Assembly (NCBI RefSeq): GCF_023973825.1
Contig: NC_090118.1
Coordinates: forward strand, 975,001-1,039,000
Origin: Plasmodium brasilianum
Lineage: Eukaryota; Apicomplexa; Aconoidasida; Haemosporida; Plasmodiidae
Direction of reading: 5' to 3'
DNA length: 64,000 nucleotides
Part shown: positions 11,201-21,390 of the stretch, one piece after another
How positions within the stretch are numbered: position 1 is the stretch's first letter
How the letters are laid out: the number at the start of each line of letters is the position of its first letter
Program-made: the position numbers and the translations under genes
The notes under the pieces: model-generated
Databases searched by the model: none
What the model was told of the DNA's origin: nothing
Seen by the model: the letters and a program-made list of their open reading frames with translations, nothing else

Positions 11201-13635
11201 TTGGTTATTATTTAAAGGGGATATTGCAGGAGATGAAAAATACACTCGTCTACTATTATTATCACAATAATTTTGAAAGGAATTTATTATTTTATTTTTT
11301 TTCTTTTTTTCATTTTCATCTTCTGCGTTTCTATAGGGTAGGGGGAAATTATTGCTGTTCATTTTTGAAGGATATGAAGGCAATATAGATAATAAGCATT
11401 TTTTAATTTTAAAAAAAATTTCCCGATTCCAACTTAATTTATTACTATTATTATATGTGCTTATTATTTTTATATTATTACTATTTCTTTGTAACACAAG
11501 AATTTTATCTCTACATATTAATTTGAAAACTTCAGAGAGGAATTCATGTGTCACATTAACGTATTCAGAGTCAACTTCTTTCAATATATCATAATTATTT
11601 TTATTTAAATTCAAAAATTCCTGTCTTCTCGCAGCATCTACGGGGATATCTGTGTTGTTCTTGTGGGCCCACAGTTGGCTTGCACAATTGCTCCTTCCCT
11701 CGCCCCCACGTGCAGCGTACGCGTATAAGTCTACTTCTTGTCCTTCTACTTGTCCTGCTACTTGTCCTGCTACTTGTCCTGCTACTTGACCTGCTAATTG
11801 ACCTGTTTCGTGTCTTAATTCATGTCCTGTTTCATGTCCTGCTTCTTGTCTTGCTTCGTATCCTGCTTTTTGTCTTGCTTCGTATCCTGCTTCTTGTCTT
11901 GCTTCATATCCTGCTTCTACTCCTTCCCATTCGCTATCTCCACCGTTAGATACAAACCCTGGGAAGGGGTTCCTATCGGAAATGTATGACGCTTTGTCGA
12001 AATTATCACTGTCGTATGGATTCATGCCGTGCGTATTCCTGACGAACGTATTATTTCCGTACACATTTTTGTCGTGTTCTCCCTTTTCTCTTTCTTTTTT
12101 TCCACTCTCCCCCCTTCCACTTGACTTGCCTCTCAAAATGGAGGAGTACTCCTTCAGGCGCTCTTCCCCTCCTCTTTCATTTGAATGCATGCTTTTTTCA
12201 TAATTCGAAGAATTATCAGGAACAACGTTTTCCCATTTGGGGGGAACCAATGTCGTGCCATCTTTTTGAAATTTTTTATTCTCAACCAGGTCCGAAAAGT
12301 GCTTAAATAACTTCATAGTATTGTCGTTCTTGTATGTGTTGGCAATATATCGTTTATTAATTGGTATCCAGTCATCCATTTGTTTATGTGTTAATTTTTT
12401 TATACATAAATTAACAGGGGTACAAAAGATCTGACCTGACGAATTAATGTGAAAAATAAATTGTATGCAATCTAGTTTAATACCCTCTATTTCTTGTCTT
12501 CGATTTCGATTAACTATAGTTTTGTTATGATCACCCCCTTTTCGTTTTATAACATAGGTAAACGTTTTAGTTCTCTTTTCATCAAAGTAATAGTGTGTCT
12601 CACTTGATGTTTTCTGTGCTTCGTATGTTATGTCTTTTCCTTTTTTGGAGCAATAAAATACGGGAAGGACAAATTCTATACATTTCATTCCATACAAACC
12701 GAAAAATATATTGTACATATTCGTATTTATTGTATTATATTTCTTATCATCATATGGTAGTTTTATGCAATCTATTTTATTTTTCTGTAATGAAGAAAAC
12801 TTTGAAGCGTCCACTATGAACGATTCATCCACGTGCAGCTTCACATGCCGATAGCTAAAGATGTGGTTATAGGATATGTCATGCCGCGCCTTCATTTCGT
12901 TCGCCAAAAGTTGTTCTTCTCGCTCGTGAATCTGAGGTTGTTGCTCATGCACTCCCTCCTCCTTCCCTTGGTTCTCGCTGCCTTCCCCTTGTGCCAAGAT
13001 GGAAGGACAGTTTTCCTCGTTTCTTTTTTCTATGCCAAGGAATGGACCGTTCGAGGTGAGAAGATTCCCATTTTGTTTATAAGATAATGAATGTTTTTGT
13101 TCAGAAACATCAATTCCAGTTGTACTGTTCATGTCAAATGCCGCAGGGGCATCTGCCCCATCTGAAGGTCTTCCCTTGATAACGTAGTTGTACATATACG
13201 TAGGAGAATTGTTCATATAAGTGTGTATTCCTAGGTCCTTATAGCTAGTGAAATCATCGGAAATGAGTATTTTTCTTACGTATACAAGATGTTCATGATA
13301 AGAGAATGTTACTATGTTGTAGTATGTTTTTTTTTGAAAATGCGTAGAGCTATTTGGAGTAATTCTTATCCATTCAATATATCTAAAATAGGAATAATAA
13401 AATTCAGATACATTAAGAGGAAAAACAAATAAGGGTTCATATTGATTCCGTAGATCCCATATCTCTAAAACATTAAAAGAAGCATTAACACAAGCAATTA
13501 TGTAAGGAACATCTGGATTAGATTCTATTGCTGTATATCCTCTATTAAAATGAACTCTATTCTTATTTTCATAATATAAATTTATCTGCCTAGTATTATT
13601 ATAATAATTATTATTACTATTACTATTACTATTAC

Positions 13636-13680
<45 letters not shown>

Positions 13681-16213
13681 TACTATTATTATTATTACTA
13701 TTACTATTATTATTATTACTATTACTATTACTATTATTACTATTACTATTATTATTATTATTACTACTACTATTATTATTATTATTATTATCAGATATAC
13801 TTGATAAAAAGTGAGTATCTGTATGTAGTTGAACACTTTTCGTTGTTATTTTTTTTACCCCAGAATTGTTAGTATTAAATTTTGTTAAATTATTAACTCT
13901 TTTATCTAGAAAATACAAATTACTGGCACCGAGTATAATATTATTCTCATCTTGTGAGTGAGTCAAACAAACTGCTGTGTCATTGTTTATAAAAAATTTG
14001 CCTTTTTTATTTAAATCAGTAATATCGATTAAATTATTTCTAATATCGTATGTATATAAACTGTTATAGCTACCTAAAAAGATACATTTCCCAAATATGT
14101 GGGGACTTGGACTCATCTGATATATCCTATCAAACAAAAGAATGTCTTTCATGATACTAATCTTGTATCCCATAAGATGGAAGCAGTCACCTTCCCCCTC
14201 GTCGTCCTCCTCATTTAAGTTGTTGCTCATTATAGGGTACATACCATGATATGCATTTTGTTTTCCTCCCCCTCCGTTCCATTGGTTCTTTGCTTTATTT
14301 CCTTTTTTTCCATAAACATCTGAATACACATGAGACACAACATCAGACACAACGTCCTCTTGTATATATTGCACATGGCATATAAACAGACCTATGTCAT
14401 TTCTGGAATAAATAATAGATTCATTAATATTATTAGTATCAATTTTTACTTCCTTTATTTTTAAATACTTATTCATTAAAACAGATCCATAGTGCTGTGA
14501 TTCTGTAAAATTTCTGTTCACTTTGTATAGAAGTAAATTGTTTTCTAATTTATAAATACTTTTATAAAAATGCTTTTTATTATACTCTTCAGCTAATTTG
14601 ATTCTTTCTGAGTAGTTACAAAAACATGGAAGATAATTCTTTTGATAGATGTCATCATAACATACACACATATTCTGTGGTATTATGTGTATTTCTTTGT
14701 TAAAGTTAAATTTTGCATTAACAGGTAAGAACTCACTCTCGCTCATCTTACCCATCACATAACTCTGTTCAGGGTTCACATCCTGCCACTCGGTAAAAAT
14801 ATGTCCTCCTTTGCCTTTGCCTTTGCCACTACTGTTTTCTGAACCACTACCAGTAACAGTACTACTTGCACGATGGCACTCCCTACCATACAGATAGTCC
14901 TCGTCATACGCGCAATCGTCTATTTGAACCCCAATGATTTTTATTTCGTTGTTGTAATAACCTGAGGGTAATACTAAAACAGGGGATTTCAAACCCAAGT
15001 TCAAGTCATACGTGTAATTCTTATTCAAACAAACCCTCTGGTTAATGTAAAACGTACCCAGTGTGTTAACTACATCAGATGCCGCATTGATTCTTATTTG
15101 ATCATCTCGTGTTACCTTTTCGTAAGTAATAGAGTTACGAAGGAAATTGATGCAGCTTTGGTGTGCCTTTTCTCTGTCGTCTGGCTCAAGAGTTGCGTGT
15201 ACTCCTCCACTTGGCTCAAGAGTTGCGTGTACTCCTCCACTTGGCTCAAGAGTTGCGTGTACTCCTCCACTTGGCTCAAGAGTTGCATGTACTCCTCCAC
15301 TTGGCTCAAGCGTCGTGCGTACTCTTCCACTTGGATCAAGCATTACGTGTACTTTATCACTTGACTCAAGCTCTACCTTTTCTACATCAGTACATCTTCC
15401 ATTCACAGTGCACACGTTCTTACCATCATCATTACATCCACTATTAAAAGAATTTTCATTTTCATCAGTGACCTTAAAAAAATAAGACTCAGTCTTTTTA
15501 TTCACATCCCCATTGTCTCTATCATAATGGCACTGTTTTGCGTTCTTAAGATTTTCACCTATTACGTCCGCTACATTTTCACTCTCATCAAACTGATAAG
15601 TCCACCCAGAGAACTCTGCATGATCGTTACCGCTGCTATTTTTGTCACCTTCAACGCCATCCACGTCAGCTTCGTCTACTTCGTTCAGTTCGTTCAGTTC
15701 GTTTAGTTTGTTCAGTTCGTTTAGTTCGTTCAGTTCGTTCAGTTCGTTCAGTTCGTTTAGTTCGTTCAGTTCGTTCAGTTCGTTCAGTTCGTTCAGTTCG
15801 TTCAGTTCGTTCAGTTCGTTTAGTTCGTTTAGTTCGTTTAATTCGTCTTCATCTGCATCTTTATCCCGATCTGCATCCGCGTCTTCATCCCTATCTTCAC
15901 CCGCACGTTTATCCTCGTCTTCATCATCTATCGCCCCTCCATTTCTTATATCCCCTCTCCTTGCTATGTCATACAGCCTATCATTTGTGTGAAAACTTTT
16001 AATTTCATTCAAAATATTGCAGTTCAGTGGATCGTATATCATATGAGGGTTGTGTACATGTTTGCACTTAAAGTCGTACAGGGTACTTGTATCCCCTTCT
16101 TTGTCTCGTTTTCTAGTATCAAGTGTATTCAATGATACATCAATTTGGTTGGGCACGTTATAAATTCTCAGCCTCTGAAGGGGGTAGATATGTAAATTGA
16201 GTTTTTCCTCCAT
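8135..16213 (-). CDS. large conserved protein with beta-propeller-like region
   Basis: I do not recognise a named family. The main exon runs 16213-8462 from ATG 16213 (MEEKLNLHIYPL). Frame upstream of this ATG is TA-microsatellite and not coding. About residues 690-985 look like a WD40-like propeller (LYTYDIRNNLIDI, NLYFLDKR, VLEIWDLRNQYEPLFVF), interrupted by an Asn/Ser tract. The rest is charged low complexity with several in-frame repeats: Glu-Leu-Asn triplets (about residues 123-177), a 10-residue LEPSGGVHAT repeat (about 285-345), Asn-rich (about 807-875) and AGYEARQE/AGQV repeats (about 1430-1500). Near the 3' end an ATG|GTAAAA donor at 8461 and TTGCGTGTACAG acceptor at 8186 suggest a final exon 8185-8135 (EIVENLKNREKVIFYG, stop). 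Without that splice the frame runs into a TA microsatellite and ends at 8291. A role like other propeller transcription factors is possible but speculative. Confidence 0.8.
11710..11930. repeat. in-frame AGYEARQE / AGQV repeat
   Basis: Imperfect 24-bp and 12-bp repeats inside the large minus-strand gene encode alternating Ala-Gly-Tyr-Glu-Ala-Arg-Gln-Glu and Ala-Gly-Gln-Val units. Confidence 0.8.
13588..13793. repeat. ATT/ACT trinucleotide tract coding for Asn/Ser
   Basis: About 200 bp of ATT/ACT triplets on the plus strand, read on the minus strand as AAT/AGT, gives an Asn-rich insertion with scattered Ser inside the propeller-like region. Confidence 0.9.
15175..15360. repeat. 30-bp in-frame repeat (LEPSGGVHAT)
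   Basis: Six copies of a 30-bp unit occur near the N-terminus of the large gene. Four are nearly identical and the outer ones are diverged, an age gradient typical of unequal crossing-over. Confidence 0.9.
15681..15846. repeat. 9-bp in-frame Glu-Leu-Asn repeat
   Basis: About 18 copies of a 9-bp unit (GTTCAGTTC on the plus strand) encode a Glu-Leu-Asn tripeptide run near the N-terminus of the large gene. Only silent CAG/TAG-type variation and one Lys substitution break the pattern. Confidence 0.95.
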
Positions 16214-16596
16214 GCGGTGTGGGACTTGAGTATATACATAGATATATACATATGTATATATATATATATATATGTATAACGTGTTTACATATATGCACTT
16301 GTGCACATATTTCCATACCCATTATACACTTTTACGTAAGGTCTCTGCGAAATATTTTAGATGTTGTCTCGTGGGCTTATACATACTACTTAGTATGATA
16401 TAGCAAAAAAAAAAAAAAAAAAATTATAATAATGATGATAATAATGAAAATGATAAATTGCCTTTATGTATATAAAATGACAAGGATATTTTAAATACTT
16501 CCTTATGCCAGTACTAAAAGGCGAAACCATGTATTTGCCTTTACGTAGCTAATAACCTGTCGTATTAAAATCGTTAGCCTTCTTACTTCACTTCAC

Positions 16597-16719
16597 TCAT
16601 CTTTGGATTCTTTCTTTTTTTTTTTTTTTAGCTTGTTCTTTCATTAAAGTATTAAATGGGCAAAAATTTTTGAACGCACCAACTGAAACAAATTCTTTTA
16701 TCGCGTTAAATTGTCCCCT

Positions 16720-16766
<47 letters not shown>

Positions 16767-17071
16767 CGATATTGTGATAGCTTCTTTCTTATAAAATTAC
16801 CATTAAATCGTGAGTAGTACAAACGCGTTTATCTGCCTTAATTTCTTGCATTGCTCTGTTACCCACAAACATTGGCCATAATTGTAATATTAAAAAAAAA
16901 AAAATAAAAATACAAAAAAGGAATGCAAAAAGGAATGAAAAAAGGAATAGATGGAAAAAATAAAATGCGCGAAAGTTTAAAGCGCTTGTAGCAATAAAGA
17001 ATAATGAGAAAGTTGAATAACTGCTTTTCAAAATTTTACGATTTAAACCTTTTTTGGCATCTTTCCACCAT
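16597..17071 (-). CDS. tentative small multi-exon gene, splicing unresolved
   Basis: Three protein-like pieces lie in order on this strand. ATG 17071-17040 gives MVERCQKRFK and ends at a GTAAAA donor. The second, around 16984-16789, gives a very hydrophobic segment then NRAMQEIKADKRVCTTHDLM. The third is an exon at 16682-16597 after a GAATTTGTTTCAG acceptor, reading GAFKNFCPFNTLMKEQ and a Lys-rich tail to TGA. One continuous version (exons 1+2, ending at 16789) is a 75-residue single-span protein. Joining the third exon needs a phase-1 donor in exon 2, for example GTACTA near 16824. I do not recognise it. A (TA)n run of about 35 bp separates pieces two and three. Confidence 0.3.
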
Positions 17072-17127
17072 AAAGCTCGTACTAATATATATATATAAAC
17101 ACATAACTACTTTAAAAGTTTCTCAGC

Positions 17128-17205
17128 ATTTTTTAACATTTTTTAACGTTTCCACCATTTTTTAACGTTTCCACCATTTTTTAACGTTTCCACCATTTTT
17201 TAACA
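17128..17205. repeat. 19-bp tandem repeat
   Basis: Four copies of a unit ACCATTTTTTAACGTTTCC sit between the two small candidate minus-strand genes. The repeat is non-coding. Confidence 0.9.
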
Positions 17206-17287
17206 TTTTTGATCATTTTACGTGCGAAGCGCCTTTATTTTTATGCCCCTTAGATTGAGACTACACGAAGAATATACAGCTGACATA

Positions 17288-17668
17288 TCATGTAGCTCGT
17301 TTTGTGTTTTGAAGGACGCCCTTGAATGAATTCTTTTCATGGGCAATCCATAAAAAGAATGCGATAAAATAAAGCCACTGACAAAGTAGAAAAGATAAAT
17401 AAAAAAGGTTATAATACGGAGTGGTATAGTGAAGGATTGCAATGATGAAGGAATATTACTATTACAAATAAGAAGAAAAAGAAAGAGGACGTTTGTATTC
17501 ACATAAATAAACAAAAGAGGGTCATAAAAATACCTTGTCAGCAATATATATGAACGACCAGATGAACAAAAAGTGTCTATATAAGTGAACGAGAAGCAGC
17601 TTTTCTTTTTTGATGTATGTTCCCGTAAATATACCAAAAAATGAAATGAAAAAAAAATGAAAAAACAT
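17288..17668 (-). CDS. small two-exon double-span membrane protein, 74 aa
   Basis: Exon 1, 17668-17534 (45 codons), starts at the first ATG in frame and contains FFGIFTGTYIKKEKLLL followed by a hydrophobic stretch ending IYIADK, with a GTATTT donor. Exon 2, 17377-17288, follows a pyrimidine-rich TTTCTACTTTGTCAG acceptor and reads WLYFIAFFLWIAHEKNSF and a basic tail to TGA. The intron is 156 nt, phase 0. The protein would have an N-terminal hydrophobic segment plus two closely spaced spans in a hairpin, as in many small subunits of respiratory, translocon or signal peptidase complexes. No family is recognised. The longer single frame over this interval (17637-17218) has no ATG for over 100 codons and is a read-through of the intron. 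Confidence 0.55.
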
Positions 17669-18447
17669 TGTTGTTATTTATCGCTTTGAAAATATAATCC
17701 AGCACTCTTTATCGTTTGTATAACTTTTTTTCCGCAATTTTTTTCATTACTGCCGAGTTGGTACCTTTTAATGAACAATCATTATGCATACACCCTTTTT
17801 TCAATTTTATCTCACTCCATTTTCACAAACATAGGAACAACAAATTAACTCCATGCATGTTATACACAAAGCTACGTTTTTCGACCGCCTCCCCCATATG
17901 TTCGTACGTATATATATATATATATGTATATATATATGTATATATATATATATATGTATGTACTGTATGCGGGAATATGTAATAATTTTGCCCATTTTAA
18001 AAATAAAATATCATAGAAAAACTAATTATTCAAAATAGTTAAATATTGCACCCACGTTGTAATGTGCTTGCTTTAAAAAAAAAAAAAAAAAAAAAAAGGG
18101 ATAAGGAAGTGCTCGTCTTTATATTGTTCTCTTTAATGCTAATTTGATGTGCTACAAAAATAGGCAATCGTTTGTGCCTATATATATTGAAATATTTGTT
18201 CACTTTACTTAAGTCATGTTCTAAAGAGCTAATTTAGTTGGCGCATAAATAAAATAAAGTAAAATGAAATATAACACAAAATGAAGCAAATAAAATAGAC
18301 CTCCGCTGTTAGGGTGAAATTTTAAAATCTTCCCTATTATTTATTCGTTCGTTTGTTAGTTCACTCATCCGTTCAGTCGTTTCTTTATTTAGCTAATTAT
18401 TTATTCTTTCATTCATTTTTTTATTTACTTTTTTTTTTTTTTTTTTT
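17669..18447. other. AT-rich intergenic region
   Basis: Contains ATGT microsatellite (17905-17965), poly-A (about 18075-18097) and TTCGTTCGTTAG-like short repeats (18340-18400). I find no supportable gene. It should include the promoter of the small minus-strand gene ending at 17288. Confidence 0.55.
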
Positions 18448-18776
18448 CTATTCGACTACACTGAAAATTTTATTCTGAACAGGTCAGGAAAAAAAAAAAA
18501 AAAAAAAAAAAAAATGTAGACATGTAAAATATGAAGAAAGGGCGTATTCAGCTTTGATACCATAATTTGCAGGTCGCGTTTAACTGTATTTTGGTACTTG
18601 TTTTTTTCTAAAAAGATAGGAAAATATTCGCACAGAAGCACATATTTAAAAAGTAGAAAAAACTATTCTTACATATATATACATATTTACAAGTGTGTGC
18701 GCATTTTACACAAGCTTTTACTTGCACCCTCCTTTATAGGAACTTTCACGAAATTTTGCACATAAAGAGTGGGAAT
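18448..18776 (-). CDS. 3' exons of an unresolved small gene
   Basis: Two 3' exons are convincing. 18607-18561 follows a TTTTCCTATCTTTTTAG acceptor and reads KNKYQNTVKRDLQIM to a GTATCA donor. 18474-18448 follows TTCCTGACCTGTTCAG and reads NKIFSVVE then TAG. An upstream open piece ending at 18722 (VQNFVKVPIKEGA, GTAAAA donor, phase 1) joins in phase. I could not find a start ATG or an acceptor above it, so the 5' end is missing. The plus-strand secreted-protein gene starts only about 110 bp further up, leaving little room. No family recognised. Confidence 0.35.
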
Positions 18777-18886
18777 TTATTTTGTAAGAAGACAATACAC
18801 ACATACATGTATATAATTAGTAAGTCATAACTCCCTTATGTAATTTTTTTTCGACTTTTTTTTCTTTTCTTTTTTTAAAAAAAACG

Positions 18887-19573
18887 ATGGTGCGTTCTTC
18901 ATGTGTTTTTCTTTTCCTTTTATTTGAGACTTTGTTGTTCATTTTTGCGAATAATAATAATAATAATGTGTTCTTTCTGAAATTTGTTAAGTGCGATGTT
19001 TATTTGATCCATAAAACGGGAAGGGATTCCAATTCTAATGGACATATCCATTTAGACATAAATTATCAAGATGGAAAAGGACATTTAAATGAAATTGAAA
19101 AAAAAAAAGAAGAAAAAAATGAAAAGGAGATGAAATGGAAAAAAGAACAAGCAAATAATATTACACGAAATGATAGGATAAAAGGAATATTAACTAGTTT
19201 TTCGTTACAAAATATTAAGAAAATATTTCTGCATTTTGCACATAAAAATAGTACCAAGGGGATGAATTACCAAACTTACTCTTTTAATACGATTGAAAAA
19301 AAGGAAGAGGAAAAGGAAAAGGGAAAAAAAAAGGGAAATCATGCTTTTAATATATACAGACTGAAAAGCAAAATTATGTATAAACCATCTCAGAATTTTT
19401 CCTTTTTAGAAATACCTAACGAGAGCTTAATCAAATTTGAAAGAAGCTTATCGAGGGAGGGCACAAATTTGGATCTTCCTCGGAAGAACTCCCTTAAGTC
19501 AAGAAAACACAGTAACGCTTTAACCAAAAATGAGCATATGAACGCGTGTATATAAGCATGAGTACATACGTGC

Positions 19574-19615
<42 letters not shown>

Positions 19616-19627
19616 TATATGTATATG

Positions 19628-19658
<31 letters not shown>

Positions 19659-20136
19659 GAAGCATGCCATATATATGAATATGTATATATAAGACCGCAT
19701 ATATGTACATGTACACCCCTGTGTGCGCATTTGAGAAAGGGCAAATACGCGCTTAGGAAGAGCAAAAACTAACCTTGACACGTTACGATACCCTTTCGCT
19801 TATATTTTGCTCACTTTAACAAAATTTCTTTTTATAGGTCATTACAGTTTTTTAGAAGATAAAAATGAGTGGATTTATTTTCCTATTCTACCTATTACAT
19901 GTCGACAAACAGGGTGCCCCAACTCATATCAAATGTGTATTCCAGTGAAAGTCAACCCTGATAATTTTGATGGAAAAAAAATTTACGAAATTGTTATTAA
20001 AGAGTTTGATAAACATATGCCACTATTTAAGTTTGCAAATGCAAGCATCTATTCTGCAGATAATTATAATCTTGTTTATACGTGTGTTTGTAAGAAATAT
20101 TTAGATGATGGCTTTTGTGACGAGTCAGTAGAGTAA
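18887..20136 (+). CDS. secreted protein with C-terminal Cys cluster, 2 exons
   Basis: Exons 18887-19511 and 19838-20136 give 307 residues (phase 1, donor GTAACG, acceptor TTTCTTTTTATAG). The N-terminus is a clear signal peptide (MVRSSCVFLFLLFETLLFIFA), followed by an Asn run. The middle, about residues 40-205, is basic low complexity rich in Glu/Lys. The second exon encodes a compact domain with six cysteines in CRQTGCPNSYQMC and TCVCKKYLDDGFC, suggestive of three disulfides. This looks like a secreted or surface protein, possibly stage-specific. I do not recognise the domain and make no receptor claim. The intron carries TA and ATGT microsatellites; reading through it yields a false stop at 19555. 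The gene lies between the large minus-strand gene and PUF2. Confidence 0.75.
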
Positions 20137-20363
20137 TTAGAGAGTCTGTTATATTTAGTACTAAATATCTGTCGTCATTAAGAAGCTAAATAAATTAAAA
20201 TGAAAAGTATTGAGTTGTGCACTATCTTGAGTTTACGAGTGTGTTAATGTTTTCTACATCCCTTTTTTTTTTTATTTTCCGTATGGATAAATGCACATAT
20301 ATACATATATATTATATGCCTTCATAAGTACAAATATATATATATATATTTATGTATATATAT

Positions 20364-20452
20364 AAGCGATTTTTCGGGCATGTGCCACAGCTCTATGGGA
20401 TTAGCGCCACACAGGCGTGTCCAAGTGCAACTATCGAGCTTTACCACTGTAC
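20364..20452. other. GC-rich structured island, possible ncRNA
   Basis: A patch of about 90 bp near 48% GC sits in an otherwise AT-rich interval about 230 bp after the secreted-protein gene. A hairpin with stem GCGCC/GGCGT (20404-20408 and 20414-20418) and loop ACACA is enclosed by a second stem AGCTC/GAGCT (20389-20393 and 20436-20440). A short GGC/GCC helix lies upstream. In this genus such GC islands have been used to find structural RNAs. No snoRNA box set is convincing. Confidence 0.35.
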
Positions 20453-20714
20453 TTTAAAAAAATAATTGGACAAATATAACGTATTAAAAATACATATCGT
20501 AATTTTTGCTCTATATACATATGTACACATAAACATATATTTAATTATTCAAAAAACTTTCGAAAAAACAAAGCAAAATTGTCCATGTATATATAATTGC
20601 GCCTCATAAAAATACCTTATTTTCAAATAAAGCAATTCTTTCAGTGTATGATATGTTCAGCTATTTCGCCGTTAAATATTAAAAAAAAAGGAAATGAAAA
20701 ATGTAAAAGCGTAA

Positions 20715-20945
20715 AATTGTAAAAAATAAAGCAATGAAGCAATGAAGCAGTGAAGCAATGAAGCAATAAAATAATAAAACAATAAAACAATAAAGCAATT
20801 AAACAATAAAGCAATAAAGCAATTAAACAATAAAGCAATAAACCAAATAAACCAATACACCAATAAACCAATAAGCCAATAAACCAATAAACCAATAAGC
20901 CAATAAACCAATAAGCCAATAAACCAATAAACCAATAAGCCAATA
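20715..20945. repeat. ATAAAGCA / AATAAACC tandem repeat
   Basis: About 25 short imperfect units of 8-10 bp, shifting from GCAATGAA to GCAATAAA to ACCAATAA. They lie in the convergent intergenic space between the secreted-protein gene and PUF2. The Tyr/Trp/Leu-rich minus-strand frames here are repeat artefacts. Confidence 0.9.
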
Positions 20946-21390
20946 AAGCAAAAAATATAAAAATTTATTTTAGAAATGTGAACTGTACTGTGAGCGCTGT
21001 TTGAAACTGTACTTTCGTTAAAAGAAATATTGAAAAAGAAGCATAATTAAACAAAATAGACGAAAAAAAAAAAAAAGAAGCTGCTGTTGCTACTTGAAAA
21101 ATTGACTAAAAAACAGAAAAATCGAATGTTCATGAAATAAAGGACAACGAAAAAAAAGCTACAATACGCACAAGCGCTTGCTCATATGCATCCATGCTTG
21201 CACATATGTACAAATAAATAAATATATATATATATATGTATATATACATACATATATATGCAGTATATATAAATATATCTGTATGTCCACACACTTATAC
21301 ATGCAAGGATGCAGAGTAGGCCAAAAAATTTCTCGACTATTTCAAAGAAATCGAGGAACTAATGAAACTGCTTTAATTGCTAACGAAACT

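Noticed and set aside
15642..15992. Ser/Phe-rich plus-strand frame
   Set aside because: Antisense shadow of the Glu-Leu-Asn repeat in the large minus-strand gene.
17218..17637. 139-codon minus-strand membrane-like frame
   Set aside because: It has no ATG for over 100 codons and crosses the intron of the better-supported two-exon gene at 17288-17668.
20641..20943. Trp/Tyr/Leu-rich minus-strand frames that look like membrane proteins
   Set aside because: They are pure translations of a short tandem repeat, open in two frames at once.
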